DNA of 53,736 bases from Bacillota bacterium (GTDB lineage Bacteria; Bacillota; Clostridia; Eubacteriales; Eubacteriaceae). The stretch's first letter is position 1. Each line of letters begins with the position of its first letter. A program made the translations under genes and the position numbers. Positions 30,714 to 37,841 of this stretch are shown here, piece after piece. Below the pieces are notes generated by a model that saw only the letters and a program-made list of their open reading frames with translations, made no database searches and was not told where the DNA came from. The stretch spans positions 1-53,736 of the forward strand of contig JAHIQT010000192.1 in NCBI GenBank assembly GCA_018903255.1, in the 5' to 3' direction.

Positions 30714-32306
30714 TTAGCCTTTTAGAATTGAAAGGGCTTCTTCCCGGCCACATTCCATCAGGTATGGAATTTTGGTGACCTTAGCACATTCTTCAGTTAA
30801 GGACATCAGCTCGTTGCGGGTGATGCTTTCGGTATTGAAGCATCGGGCACCGGCCATCAACTGTTGTAAGCCAACTCGGATTTTGTCAGAGTAGCTATAG
30901 ATGCCGATCGCTCCCAAAGGAATGTTTTTAATTTCTTTGGAACCAACGATGTCCTTGACCGCTTCGTAGCAGACAAAAATTTCTTCTATCGTGGAACCGA
31001 ATTCGCTGACAGTTTTGGGTAGCTTATTCTCTTTGATCCACTGGTCGATATTCTTGCCAACCATTCCCGGAATCATCAGGGCACGACCCATGCAAACTGC
31101 CTTAACATATGGTGCACCGAGGGCGAGCGCTTTGAAGACACCGTCTTCACTGCTGAAGCCGCCAGCAAAGGCCAAATCAGGAACACGTTCACCTTGAGCT
31201 TCTAGAATCTGGGCAAATTCAATGGCTGCTGAATGCAGATAAATCGAAGGCATACCCCATTCTTCCATCATTCTCCAGGGGCTCATACCGGTTCCACCAG
31301 GAGCGCCATCGATGGTTAACAGGTCGATTTTTGCTTTCGAACACCATTTCATCGCCATGGCCAGTTCTCTTAAACCATAAGCGCCGGTTTTTAAGGTGAT
31401 CCGTTTGTAGCCTAAGGCGCGTAAACGTTCAACTTCTTCCATAAAGCTTTCTTCGCTGATAAAGCCCAGACGGCTGTGTCGTTCAAATTCATGAATCGCA
31501 CCGTCATTGAAGGCTGCCTGAATAACTGGATCCATCGGGTCTGGGGTAACGATGTAACCACGTTTTTGGAGTTCCATGGCGCGTTCGATGGTATTGACCT
31601 TAATTTCGCCACCGATACATTTTGCACCCTGACCCCATTTGAGTTCAATGGTTTCAATCTTGTGTTTGTTAATGATATATTCAGCAACGCCAAGACGGGT
31701 ATCTTCAACATTCATTTGGATCAGGATTTCACCTTTTCCAGTATGATATTTTTTATAGGCTTCGATCCGGCGATCCATGTCAGGTGCTTCGATCACCATA
31801 TTGTTTTTGTCCAGAACCAGACGGGGATCAATCCCACAGACATTTTCGCCACAGACAATGGTAACTCCTGAAACAGCAGCACCTACGGCAAAATGATCCC
31901 AGTTTTTCCGGGCGATTTCGGTGGAGCCCAAAGCACCGGTAAAGATTGGAACGTTCATCGCTACCTTAGAATCCCAGCCATAGGCACATTCAGTACTGAC
32001 ATTTGGGAAACGGGCATTGTCTGGTGTTCCTACTTCGCCATTGGGCAGGCCTTTGGCACCCAGGGCATAACCCTGAATATTTAAATGAGAATAATCGACG
32101 GGATAGTCCTTGTCACCACCGGCGGTTACATCACCGAAAGGACCTGGATAGATCAGTTCCCGGCCTCTGAATGTGGCCTTGAAAACTTCGCAATTTCCGC
32201 GACATCCATCCACACAGCGTGAACAGAGCCCAGAACATGGGACAATACTTTTTGAGCGGTTAAAGGTTTCGGTGGCGTCATTGCCATTAGGTCTTTGAAG
32301 ATTCAT
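30714..32306 (-). CDS. FMN-binding glutamate-synthase-family protein with N-terminal Cys cluster
   Basis: The 530-aa protein corresponds to the FMN/synthase domain of GltB, with IDGAPGGTGMSPWRMMEEWG as the flavin-binding stretch and CMGRALMIPGM in place of the usual cluster segment. It lacks the amidotransferase and beta-helix domains. The N-terminus has a dense cysteine motif (CSGLCSRCVDGCRGNCEVF, about 24-42) that could bind an iron-sulfur cluster. Stand-alone proteins of this family occur in many anaerobes and methanogens, and their reaction is mostly unproven; methylamine-glutamate methyltransferase subunit C is one related group. It has a strong own promoter and an operator-like palindrome in its leader. 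The start follows AGGGGG. Confidence 0.82.
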   Translation of the reverse strand: MNLQRPNGNDATETFNRSKSIVPCSGLCSRCVDGCRGNCEVFKATFRGRELIYPGPFGDVTAGGDKDYPVDYSHLNIQGYALGAKGLPNGEVGTPDNARFPNVSTECAYGWDSKVAMNVPIFTGALGSTEIARKNWDHFAVGAAVSGVTIVCGENVCGIDPRLVLDKNNMVIEAPDMDRRIEAYKKYHTGKGEILIQMNVEDTRLGVAEYIINKHKIETIELKWGQGAKCIGGEIKVNTIERAMELQKRGYIVTPDPMDPVIQAAFNDGAIHEFERHSRLGFISEESFMEEVERLRALGYKRITLKTGAYGLRELAMAMKWCSKAKIDLLTIDGAPGGTGMSPWRMMEEWGMPSIYLHSAAIEFAQILEAQGERVPDLAFAGGFSSEDGVFKALALGAPYVKAVCMGRALMIPGMVGKNIDQWIKENKLPKTVSEFGSTIEEIFVCYEAVKDIVGSKEIKNIPLGAIGIYSYSDKIRVGLQQLMAGARCFNTESITRNELMSLTEECAKVTKIPYLMECGREEALSILKG

Positions 32307-32359
32307 TAATTTTCCCCCTTGAAAATCTGTTTATAAAATTATGTAAAATTTTGACGATG

Positions 32360-32377
32360 ATTTGCACCTTTGCAAAT
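32360..32377 (-). promoter_or_regulatory. Operator-like palindrome in the leader of the FMN protein gene
   Basis: ATTTGCA-CCTT-TGCAAAT is a perfect 7-bp inverted repeat about 35-55 bases downstream of the predicted start site, where a bound protein would block elongation. Confidence 0.45.
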
Positions 32378-32417
32378 TATCCATTAGCTTTACACTCGAC
32401 TAAAAACTTACTTTACC

Positions 32418-32445
32418 ATTATAAATCAAATATTAAGATTGTCAA
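32418..32445 (-). promoter_or_regulatory. Consensus sigma-A promoter of the FMN glutamate-synthase-like gene
   Basis: TTGACA (32440-32445), a 16-bp spacer and TATAAT (32418-32423) on the minus strand. Both hexamers match consensus exactly. Confidence 0.85.
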
Positions 32446-32496
32446 TAGAGTCTCGAGATAGCGAAAAGCCGACAAAAACGGGGATCAAAAACGGTT

Positions 32497-32524
32497 TTGT
32501 TTTTATTTTAACGACAGATATAAT
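32497..32524 (+). promoter_or_regulatory. Probable promoter of the rhodanese-RACE operon
   Basis: TTGTTT, a 16-bp spacer and TATAAT lie back to back with the divergent promoter at 32418-32445. This implies an untranslated leader of about 200 nt. Confidence 0.55.
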
Positions 32525-32624
32525 AAAAATTAACCATCCTGATATAAATGGGCTAATTTCGCGGACAGTTGTATGCATAATGCGACCTAATTTATGGCCG
32601 AAAAATATTTCGAAAATTTCGATC

Positions 32625-32645
32625 TTCTGTGATGTCATCACAGAA
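32625..32645 (+). promoter_or_regulatory. Crp/Fnr-like palindrome in the rhodanese leader
   Basis: TTCTGTGATG-T-CATCACAGAA is a perfect 10-bp inverted repeat with one central base. The TGTGA/TCACA arms recall Crp/Fnr sites, but the spacing is 5 instead of 6 bases. Confidence 0.4.
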
Positions 32646-32730
32646 AAAAATCGGGAAAGGCGGTAAAATATAGTTAATCAAAGAAGATTTAAAATTTGCA
32701 CGAATAAATGATATAAAGGAAGGTATTATT

Positions 32731-33084
32731 ATGTTAAACTTATTATCAAGAAAATCAGAATCAAAAAATTCAGTCAAGAGAATGTCCCCAGATGAGGCTA
32801 AAAAACGATTAGATGCCAATGAACCGATCGTACTTCTCGATGTCAGAGAAAAAGCCGAATATGTAAGTGGGCATATTCCCAACAGCATTAATCTGCCACT
32901 GAGTCAAATTCAGACAGTCGGTGGAATCCTACCGGACAAAAATGCCACCATTTTTGTTTATTGCTTAAGTGGCGGCAGATCCCAAAGTGCCGCCAGCCAG
33001 ATGGTTAAAATGGGATATCAAAACATATACAATCTTGGCGGCATCAGCGGTTGGAAATATGGAACCGTCAGTGGCAGTCATTAA
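32731..33084 (+). CDS. Rhodanese-like sulfurtransferase
   Basis: The 117-aa single-domain rhodanese has its active-site cysteine at residue 78 in the loop CLSGGRSQSA and the CDC25-like LLDVREKAEYVSGHIPNS block. It has no signal peptide; the first 15 residues are basic. It would carry persulfide sulfur in the cytoplasm. It lies only 24 nt upstream of the RACE-like gene, so the two are co-transcribed. A link between sulfur transfer and corrinoid reactivation is not established, which makes the pairing notable. AAGGAAGG precedes the ATG. Confidence 0.9.
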   Translation: MLNLLSRKSESKNSVKRMSPDEAKKRLDANEPIVLLDVREKAEYVSGHIPNSINLPLSQIQTVGGILPDKNATIFVYCLSGGRSQSAASQMVKMGYQNIYNLGGISGWKYGTVSGSH

Positions 33085-33108
33085 ATAAAGACAAAAAATG
33101 AGGTAGTT

Positions 33109-34668
33109 ATGGGAGAACAAAGGATTCAGGCATTAACTAGAAAAATATTGCTAAAAATATCACCTCCCGGAAATGGTGATATTGTCGGTGATCAGGAACG
33201 TATTCAAAGCGCATTGACCCCAGATTTCGGGACGGTGCGTTTTTCCCCTCGTCTGCTCAAAAAAGTATACCCCTTGTGCCGCGAGGCTAATTGGGAGATT
33301 ACCCTGACCCTATTAAAAAACGGTAGAGCCTGGGAGCTGGTGGAACTGGAGTCCGGGGATCAGCGCGATGCTCATTTTGGCCTAGCGGTGGACTTAGGCT
33401 CTACCTCAGTGGCCATGAAGATGGTCGATCTAAATACCGGAAAGGTATTGGGGGAAGAAAGTATTTTAAATCATCAGATTCAATATGGTGATGATATCCT
33501 CAGCCGCATCTTTTATGCCAAGAATAAACCCGATCATCTCATTGCAGTACAGGAAGCAACCCTGGGCACCTTTAATGCCTTGTTGAGCCGCCTAGAAACA
33601 GCAACTGGGATCAGTGCTGAGAAGTCCTGCATCATGGTCGTTTCAGGCAATACGACGATGATCCACTTTTTATTGGGGATTGATCCCTGGCCTATCTTTG
33701 AGTATCCCTTTGCGCCGGTGTTTAACCATACCGGTTATTTGGACGCCCGCGATCTCGGCCTTAACACCAGTGGCTATCTTTATTGCATGCCCTCGGTGGC
33801 CAACTATTTAGGTGGCGATACCGTCAGTGGCCTGTTGGTTGCCGGACTTCACGAAAAAGATGAATTAGGCTTATTTATTGATATTGGCACCAATGGTGAA
33901 ATGGTCTTAGGAAATAAGCACTTTCTAGTGGCTGGCGCCGGAGCCGCCGGACCGGCACTAGAAGGCGGGATTAGTAAAAATGGCATGAAGGCCACCGCCG
34001 GTGCCGTGGACTCGGTTATCATTTCCGAAAATGAGCTCAGGTTGACGACCATCGGCGGGCATCGGCCGCGGGGCATTTGCGGATCCGGGATTGTTGATTT
34101 GATTGCTCAAATGCTATTAAGTGGTTGGATTGATTTTTCCGGCCGCTTTAATCCCGAGAAGTCCTCGCGGATCGTGATTCGTGACGGCGAGTATGGAGTC
34201 CTATACGCCAGCCGGGAAGAATCAGGCAATGGTCAAGAACTGCTGTTTACCCAAAGTGATATGAGCCAGTTCATCGATACCAAAGCTGCCGCCTCTACCA
34301 TGGTTGCCTATCTGCTGGAACGGCTGGGGGTTGAACCGATCGATGTCGATCGACTGTATGTTTCCGGAGCCTTTGGGACGTATATCAATCTGGAGTCGGC
34401 AATCACCATCGGCCTTTATCCTGATTTACCGAGAGAACGTTTTGTTTCGTTGGGTAATAGCTCCTTGCAGGGCGCTTATGTGTTGTTAACGGATGATCAG
34501 AAAATGGAGGAAGTGACCAGGCTTCAGGAACGGATCGAATATCTGGAATTTGGAGCGGCCACGGATTTTATCTCCCGGATGTATGCCGCCCGCTTTCTAC
34601 CGCACACCGACTTTGATCTCTATCCCACGGTTAAGGCAGCGCTTAGAAAACAGGGACGATTTCGGTAG
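33109..34668 (+). CDS. RACE-family ASKHA protein (corrinoid reductive activator) lacking the ferredoxin domain
   Basis: The 519-aa protein has the linker and ASKHA/DUF4445 domains of RACE proteins, which use ATP and low-potential electrons to return inactive Co(II) corrinoid proteins to Co(I). Visible ATPase-type motifs are VDLGSTSVAMK (near 93), DIGTNGEMVLG (near 265) and SGAFGTYIN (near 425). Family members are usually over 600 aa and start with a 2Fe-2S ferredoxin domain. This one begins directly with the linker, and its first 100 residues hold only one cysteine. No frame remnant of such a domain precedes it. Either a separate ferredoxin supplies electrons or the function has changed. Ribosome binding site GAGG is weak. 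Confidence 0.85.
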   Translation: MGEQRIQALTRKILLKISPPGNGDIVGDQERIQSALTPDFGTVRFSPRLLKKVYPLCREANWEITLTLLKNGRAWELVELESGDQRDAHFGLAVDLGSTSVAMKMVDLNTGKVLGEESILNHQIQYGDDILSRIFYAKNKPDHLIAVQEATLGTFNALLSRLETATGISAEKSCIMVVSGNTTMIHFLLGIDPWPIFEYPFAPVFNHTGYLDARDLGLNTSGYLYCMPSVANYLGGDTVSGLLVAGLHEKDELGLFIDIGTNGEMVLGNKHFLVAGAGAAGPALEGGISKNGMKATAGAVDSVIISENELRLTTIGGHRPRGICGSGIVDLIAQMLLSGWIDFSGRFNPEKSSRIVIRDGEYGVLYASREESGNGQELLFTQSDMSQFIDTKAAASTMVAYLLERLGVEPIDVDRLYVSGAFGTYINLESAITIGLYPDLPRERFVSLGNSSLQGAYVLLTDDQKMEEVTRLQERIEYLEFGAATDFISRMYAARFLPHTDFDLYPTVKAALRKQGRFR

Positions 34669-34702
34669 TAATTTAGTAAGCTTTCAAATAAATAAGTAAA
34701 AC

Positions 34703-34748
34703 AATAAGAACCCCGGTGATTGGTATACCAATCACCGGGGTTCTTATT
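34703..34748. terminator. 46-bp perfect palindrome, bidirectional terminator
   Basis: Two 23-base arms meet at 34725/34726 with no spacer (inner arm CCCCGGTGATTGGTA). AT-rich outer ends supply U-tracts in both directions. It separates the convergent RACE and TrpB2 genes. Confidence 0.9.
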
Positions 34749-34759
34749 TAAGAAAAAAT

Positions 34760-36133
34760 CTATTTCACTTCCATTTGGGGCAGACTGTCAAAACCGATTT
34801 GGAGATCTTCATCAGTCGGAACATAGTCGGTCATGTTGCCGGCGTTGTAGTTCATATAGGCGGTCATATCAAAGTAGCCGGTACCGGTTAAACCAAAGAC
34901 AATGATTTTCTTTTCGCCGGATGCCTTACAGGCGATCGCTTCATCAACGGCGGCTTTAATCGCATGAGCAGATTCGGGCGCAGGCAGAATCCCTTCGATT
35001 CGGGCAAATTGGGTGGCGGCCTCAAAAACTTCATTTTGGGTATAAGATTTAGCACGGATGTAACCGTCATGGTAAAGCTTGGAAATGATCGGACTCATCC
35101 CGTGGTAGCGTAATCCGCCGGCGTGGTTAGGAGATGGCATGAAACCACTGCCTAAGGTGTACATCCGAATCAGCGGGGTGGTTTTTCCGGTGTCGCCAAA
35201 GTCCAGGGCATAGCGTCCCCGGGTTAACGATGGGCATGACGCCGGTTCGACAGCTAAAAAGTCGATGTCATTCTGGCCTTCGATTTTTTCGGCCATAAAG
35301 GGGGCAATCAGACCCAGTAAATTGGATCCACCGCCGGCACAGCCAATGATGATATCCGGTTTGATATCATATTTGTCGCAGGCGATCTTGGTTTCTAGCC
35401 CAATAATGGACTGGTGCAGACCGACATGGTTTAAGACGCTGCCCAGGACATATTTGCAGCTGTCGGTCGTGACTGCCACCTCAATCGCTTCGCTGATGGC
35501 ACAGCCTAAGGATCCGTTGGTATCCGGGGTTTCGGCTAAGATTTTTCGGCCGGCGTTGGTGGTGTTGGAAGGCGAGGCAATCACCTTGGCACCATAGGTT
35601 TCCATTACCGCCCGACGGTGCGGTTTCTGTTCGGCTGAAATCTTAACCATATAAACGGATAAGTCCAGATGATAGTAAGCACAGGCCATTGACAGGGCAG
35701 TGCCCCATTGTCCGGCTCCGGTTTCGGTAGTTAATGAGGTTAAACCCTGCTTTTTGGCATAGTAGGCCTGGGCAGCAGCAGAGTTTAGTTTATGGGAGCC
35801 AGAGGTGTTAGTGCCCTCGTATTTATAGTAGATTTCGGCTGGCGTATCTAATTCTTTTTCCAGACAATAGGCTCGAACCAGCGGCGAGGGCCGGAACATT
35901 TTGTAGAAACTCTGGATTTCTTCAGGAATTTCAATGAATTCATCGGTAGTATTGAGTTCCTGGTCGACTAATTCTTCGCAGAATACCGGCAGCAGTTCTT
36001 CTTTGCTACAGTATTCACCGGTGCCAGGATTCACAAAAGGCTCAGGCAGCTCCTTCATTTTGGCTCGCAGATTGAACCAGTATTTTGGCATCTCATCTTC
36101 ACTTAAATAAATCTTATAGGGTATCTTTTCCAT
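34760..36133 (-). CDS. trpB: Tryptophan synthase beta subunit, TrpB2 type
   Basis: Starting at the ATG at 36133 after AAAGGAA, the protein is 457 aa. A frame reaching 36190 runs into the leader and is not used. It has the TrpB2 layout, longer than TrpB1. The PLP lysine is Lys115 in GSHKLNSA, the phosphate-binding loop reads GCAGGGSN, and SGLRYHGMSP-like blocks follow. It condenses indole (or another nucleophile) with serine or O-phosphoserine to give tryptophan. No trpA or other trp gene is adjacent, as is common for TrpB2. A T-box leader makes its transcription respond to uncharged tRNA, probably tRNA-Trp. Confidence 0.93.
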   Translation of the reverse strand: MEKIPYKIYLSEDEMPKYWFNLRAKMKELPEPFVNPGTGEYCSKEELLPVFCEELVDQELNTTDEFIEIPEEIQSFYKMFRPSPLVRAYCLEKELDTPAEIYYKYEGTNTSGSHKLNSAAAQAYYAKKQGLTSLTTETGAGQWGTALSMACAYYHLDLSVYMVKISAEQKPHRRAVMETYGAKVIASPSNTTNAGRKILAETPDTNGSLGCAISEAIEVAVTTDSCKYVLGSVLNHVGLHQSIIGLETKIACDKYDIKPDIIIGCAGGGSNLLGLIAPFMAEKIEGQNDIDFLAVEPASCPSLTRGRYALDFGDTGKTTPLIRMYTLGSGFMPSPNHAGGLRYHGMSPIISKLYHDGYIRAKSYTQNEVFEAATQFARIEGILPAPESAHAIKAAVDEAIACKASGEKKIIVFGLTGTGYFDMTAYMNYNAGNMTDYVPTDEDLQIGFDSLPQMEVK

Positions 36134-36188
36134 GATTATTTCCTTTCTTTCTGTGGTTAACTCATTACAGACAGCGGTCTGTAAATAC

Positions 36189-36462
36189 AAAAAACTCGTC
36201 CTCTACTAAACGTAAAGGACGAGTATAACGACTCGTGGTGCCACCTTTTTTTACAGGATCAAACCTGCCTCTGCAGAATACTAACATATTCCTCAACACT
36301 GACGTAGTTGTCACGTCATGGAATACTCAGCCTAAGCCTTTGACCATGCCCTCAGCGGTCCATTTGATGGATTGCCTTCTGCAAGGCTCTCAGCCTACCT
36401 CGCTCTCTGTCAGTGCATCTTCCACCGTTATCTCCGCATCAACGGTTTGTTTTTATCTAATT
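36189..36462 (-). promoter_or_regulatory. T-box riboswitch upstream of trpB2 (probable Trp specifier)
   Basis: On the minus strand the leader has a Stem I base (CCGTT...AACGG near 36440), a T-box core GGTGGCACCACGAG (36232-36245) and a terminator (ACTCGTCCT with AGGACGAGT, 36194-36224) followed by a T-run. A TGG followed by A (36362-36360) lies where the specifier loop is expected, fitting tRNA-Trp. Uncharged tRNA would stabilise the antiterminator and switch trpB2 on. Confidence 0.9.
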
Positions 36463-36468
36463 ATCTAT

Positions 36469-36497
36469 ATTTTAAATGAAACATTAAGAAAAGTCAA
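36469..36497 (-). promoter_or_regulatory. Promoter of the T-box/trpB2 transcript
   Basis: TTGACT (36492-36497), a 17-bp spacer and TAAAAT (36469-36474) on the minus strand, just ahead of the T-box Stem I. Confidence 0.75.
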
Positions 36498-36513
36498 TTA
36501 GTAAATTCTAATC

Positions 36514-36542
36514 TTGACAATTATCGGGAAATGAAGTACAAT
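36514..36542 (+). promoter_or_regulatory. Promoter of the G5/3D protein gene
   Basis: TTGACA, a 17-bp spacer and TACAAT, 68 bases above the ATG and divergent from the trpB2 promoter. Confidence 0.85.
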
Positions 36543-36610
36543 CGATTTGTAAAGAAATTGTAACGAAACAGATTTTCGATTGGAAAGATTGAAATGAAAA
36601 TGGAGGTTTT

Positions 36611-37738
36611 ATGATAGAAAAACAGAATAGCAGCCCGAATAGAAGAAAAAAGTCGATTTTAAAAATAGGCATGGCCAGCGTGATCATCACCTGTGTGGTA
36701 GGAACCGCCAGTTCCTTTGTTTTTGCCAAGGAGATCAAGGTCACCGTTGATGATACCGAAAGAATGCTCAGTGGTGGCATGTTCCAGAGTGTCGGTGCGG
36801 TGCTAGAAGGTAATGGCATTGAACTAGGAGATCAATATTCCGTCAATGTCGATACCAACTCGGTGTTGTTTACGGTTAATCATGTTGAAGTGAAAAGCAA
36901 GGCTAGCGGTCAACTGTCTGTTGATGGAAAAACAATTATTTATCAGACCGAAGCCGAAACAGTTGGTGATTTACTCAATGAGTATGATCTAAAACTAAAT
37001 GATCTTGACCGGGTTGAACCAGGCAAGTCTACATCATTAAAAGATGTCAAAGAAGTTGAGGTCATTCGGGTACAAGTTGATGAACTGCCAAGCCGGCAGG
37101 TTGTCACCTATACCACCCAGAATAAAGACAACCCGGAAATGGAAACCGGCAAAACCAAGCTTATCCAGGTTGGCGTTGACGGCGAATCCAGCCAAGTTGA
37201 ACGGGTGCTTTATGAAAACGGGGTGGAAGTCAAGCGGGAAATTATTTTCGATGAAATTGTAACAGCGCCGATACCAGAAATTGTTGAAGTTGGCACGAAA
37301 GCAGCGATTGTAGCCCCGGCTCCCGTCACGGAAGCGCCAGTTGTCGAAACCCCGGCAGAACCGCAAGCACCTGTGGTTGAAAGCCCGGCTGCAGCCCAGG
37401 CTCCGGTGGTCGTAACACCAGCTACTGCTCCAACTCAGACAACCGCCACCACTACCATTCCCGAAGGTGCTGTCAAAATGACGATCCAATGTACCGCTTA
37501 TACGGCAACCGGGAATGCCACCGCATCGGGTGTGATGCCTAAAGCGAATCATACCGTAGCAGCCTGGAAAGGTTTGCCCTTTGGAACCAAGATTTATATT
37601 CCGGCGATGGGCACCACCTATACGGTTGAAGATCGCGGCGGTGCAGTTACGGAGGGAATCGTTGATATTTATATGGATTCCTATGATGCCTGCATTCAAT
37701 TTGGACGACAGAACTTGGAAGCTTATATTATTTATTAA
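36611..37738 (+). CDS. DUF348/G5/3D-domain cell-wall protein (YabE/Rpf2-like)
   Basis: The 375-aa protein has an N-terminal membrane segment (about 16-38, probably a signal anchor or signal peptide ending near VFA). Ubiquitin-like DUF348 repeats come next, then a G5 domain (about 155-225). A Pro/Ala/Val-rich spacer (about 232-288) is repeated around APVV. The C-terminal 3D domain (about 292-375) shows its conserved aspartates in VEDRGG, VDIYMDSYD. Proteins of this build (YabE, stationary-phase Rpf2) are wall-associated and the 3D domain is lytic-transglycosylase-like. It probably trims peptidoglycan. AATGGAGG precedes the ATG. Confidence 0.88.
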   Translation: MIEKQNSSPNRRKKSILKIGMASVIITCVVGTASSFVFAKEIKVTVDDTERMLSGGMFQSVGAVLEGNGIELGDQYSVNVDTNSVLFTVNHVEVKSKASGQLSVDGKTIIYQTEAETVGDLLNEYDLKLNDLDRVEPGKSTSLKDVKEVEVIRVQVDELPSRQVVTYTTQNKDNPEMETGKTKLIQVGVDGESSQVERVLYENGVEVKREIIFDEIVTAPIPEIVEVGTKAAIVAPAPVTEAPVVETPAEPQAPVVESPAAAQAPVVVTPATAPTQTTATTTIPEGAVKMTIQCTAYTATGNATASGVMPKANHTVAAWKGLPFGTKIYIPAMGTTYTVEDRGGAVTEGIVDIYMDSYDACIQFGRQNLEAYIIY

Positions 37739-37748
37739 ATGAATCAAA

Positions 37749-37787
37749 GACAAAAGAAGGATGTGCGTGGCACATCCTTCTTTTGTC
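37749..37787 (+). terminator. Strong terminator after the G5/3D gene
   Basis: An 18-bp perfect stem (37749-37766 with 37770-37787) with a 3-nt loop. The descending arm ends in CTTCTTTTGTC. Confidence 0.85.
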
Positions 37788-37809
37788 AGAAAAGTATCTT
37801 AAAGTAAAA

Positions 37810-37841
37810 AAAGCAGCAACCGATCACATGGTTGCTGCTTT
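37810..37841 (-). terminator. Terminator of the degenerate-GGDEF gene
   Basis: AAAGCAGCAACC (37810-37821) pairs with 37830-37841. On the minus strand it is followed by a T-run, and it overlaps the stop codon. On the plus strand ATTTTTTT also follows, so it may work both ways. Confidence 0.85.

Noticed and set aside
37037-37753. 238-codon minus-strand frame opposite the G5/3D gene
   Set aside because: It is the antisense of a well-supported coding region, giving a repetitive Asn/Arg/Cys-rich product.
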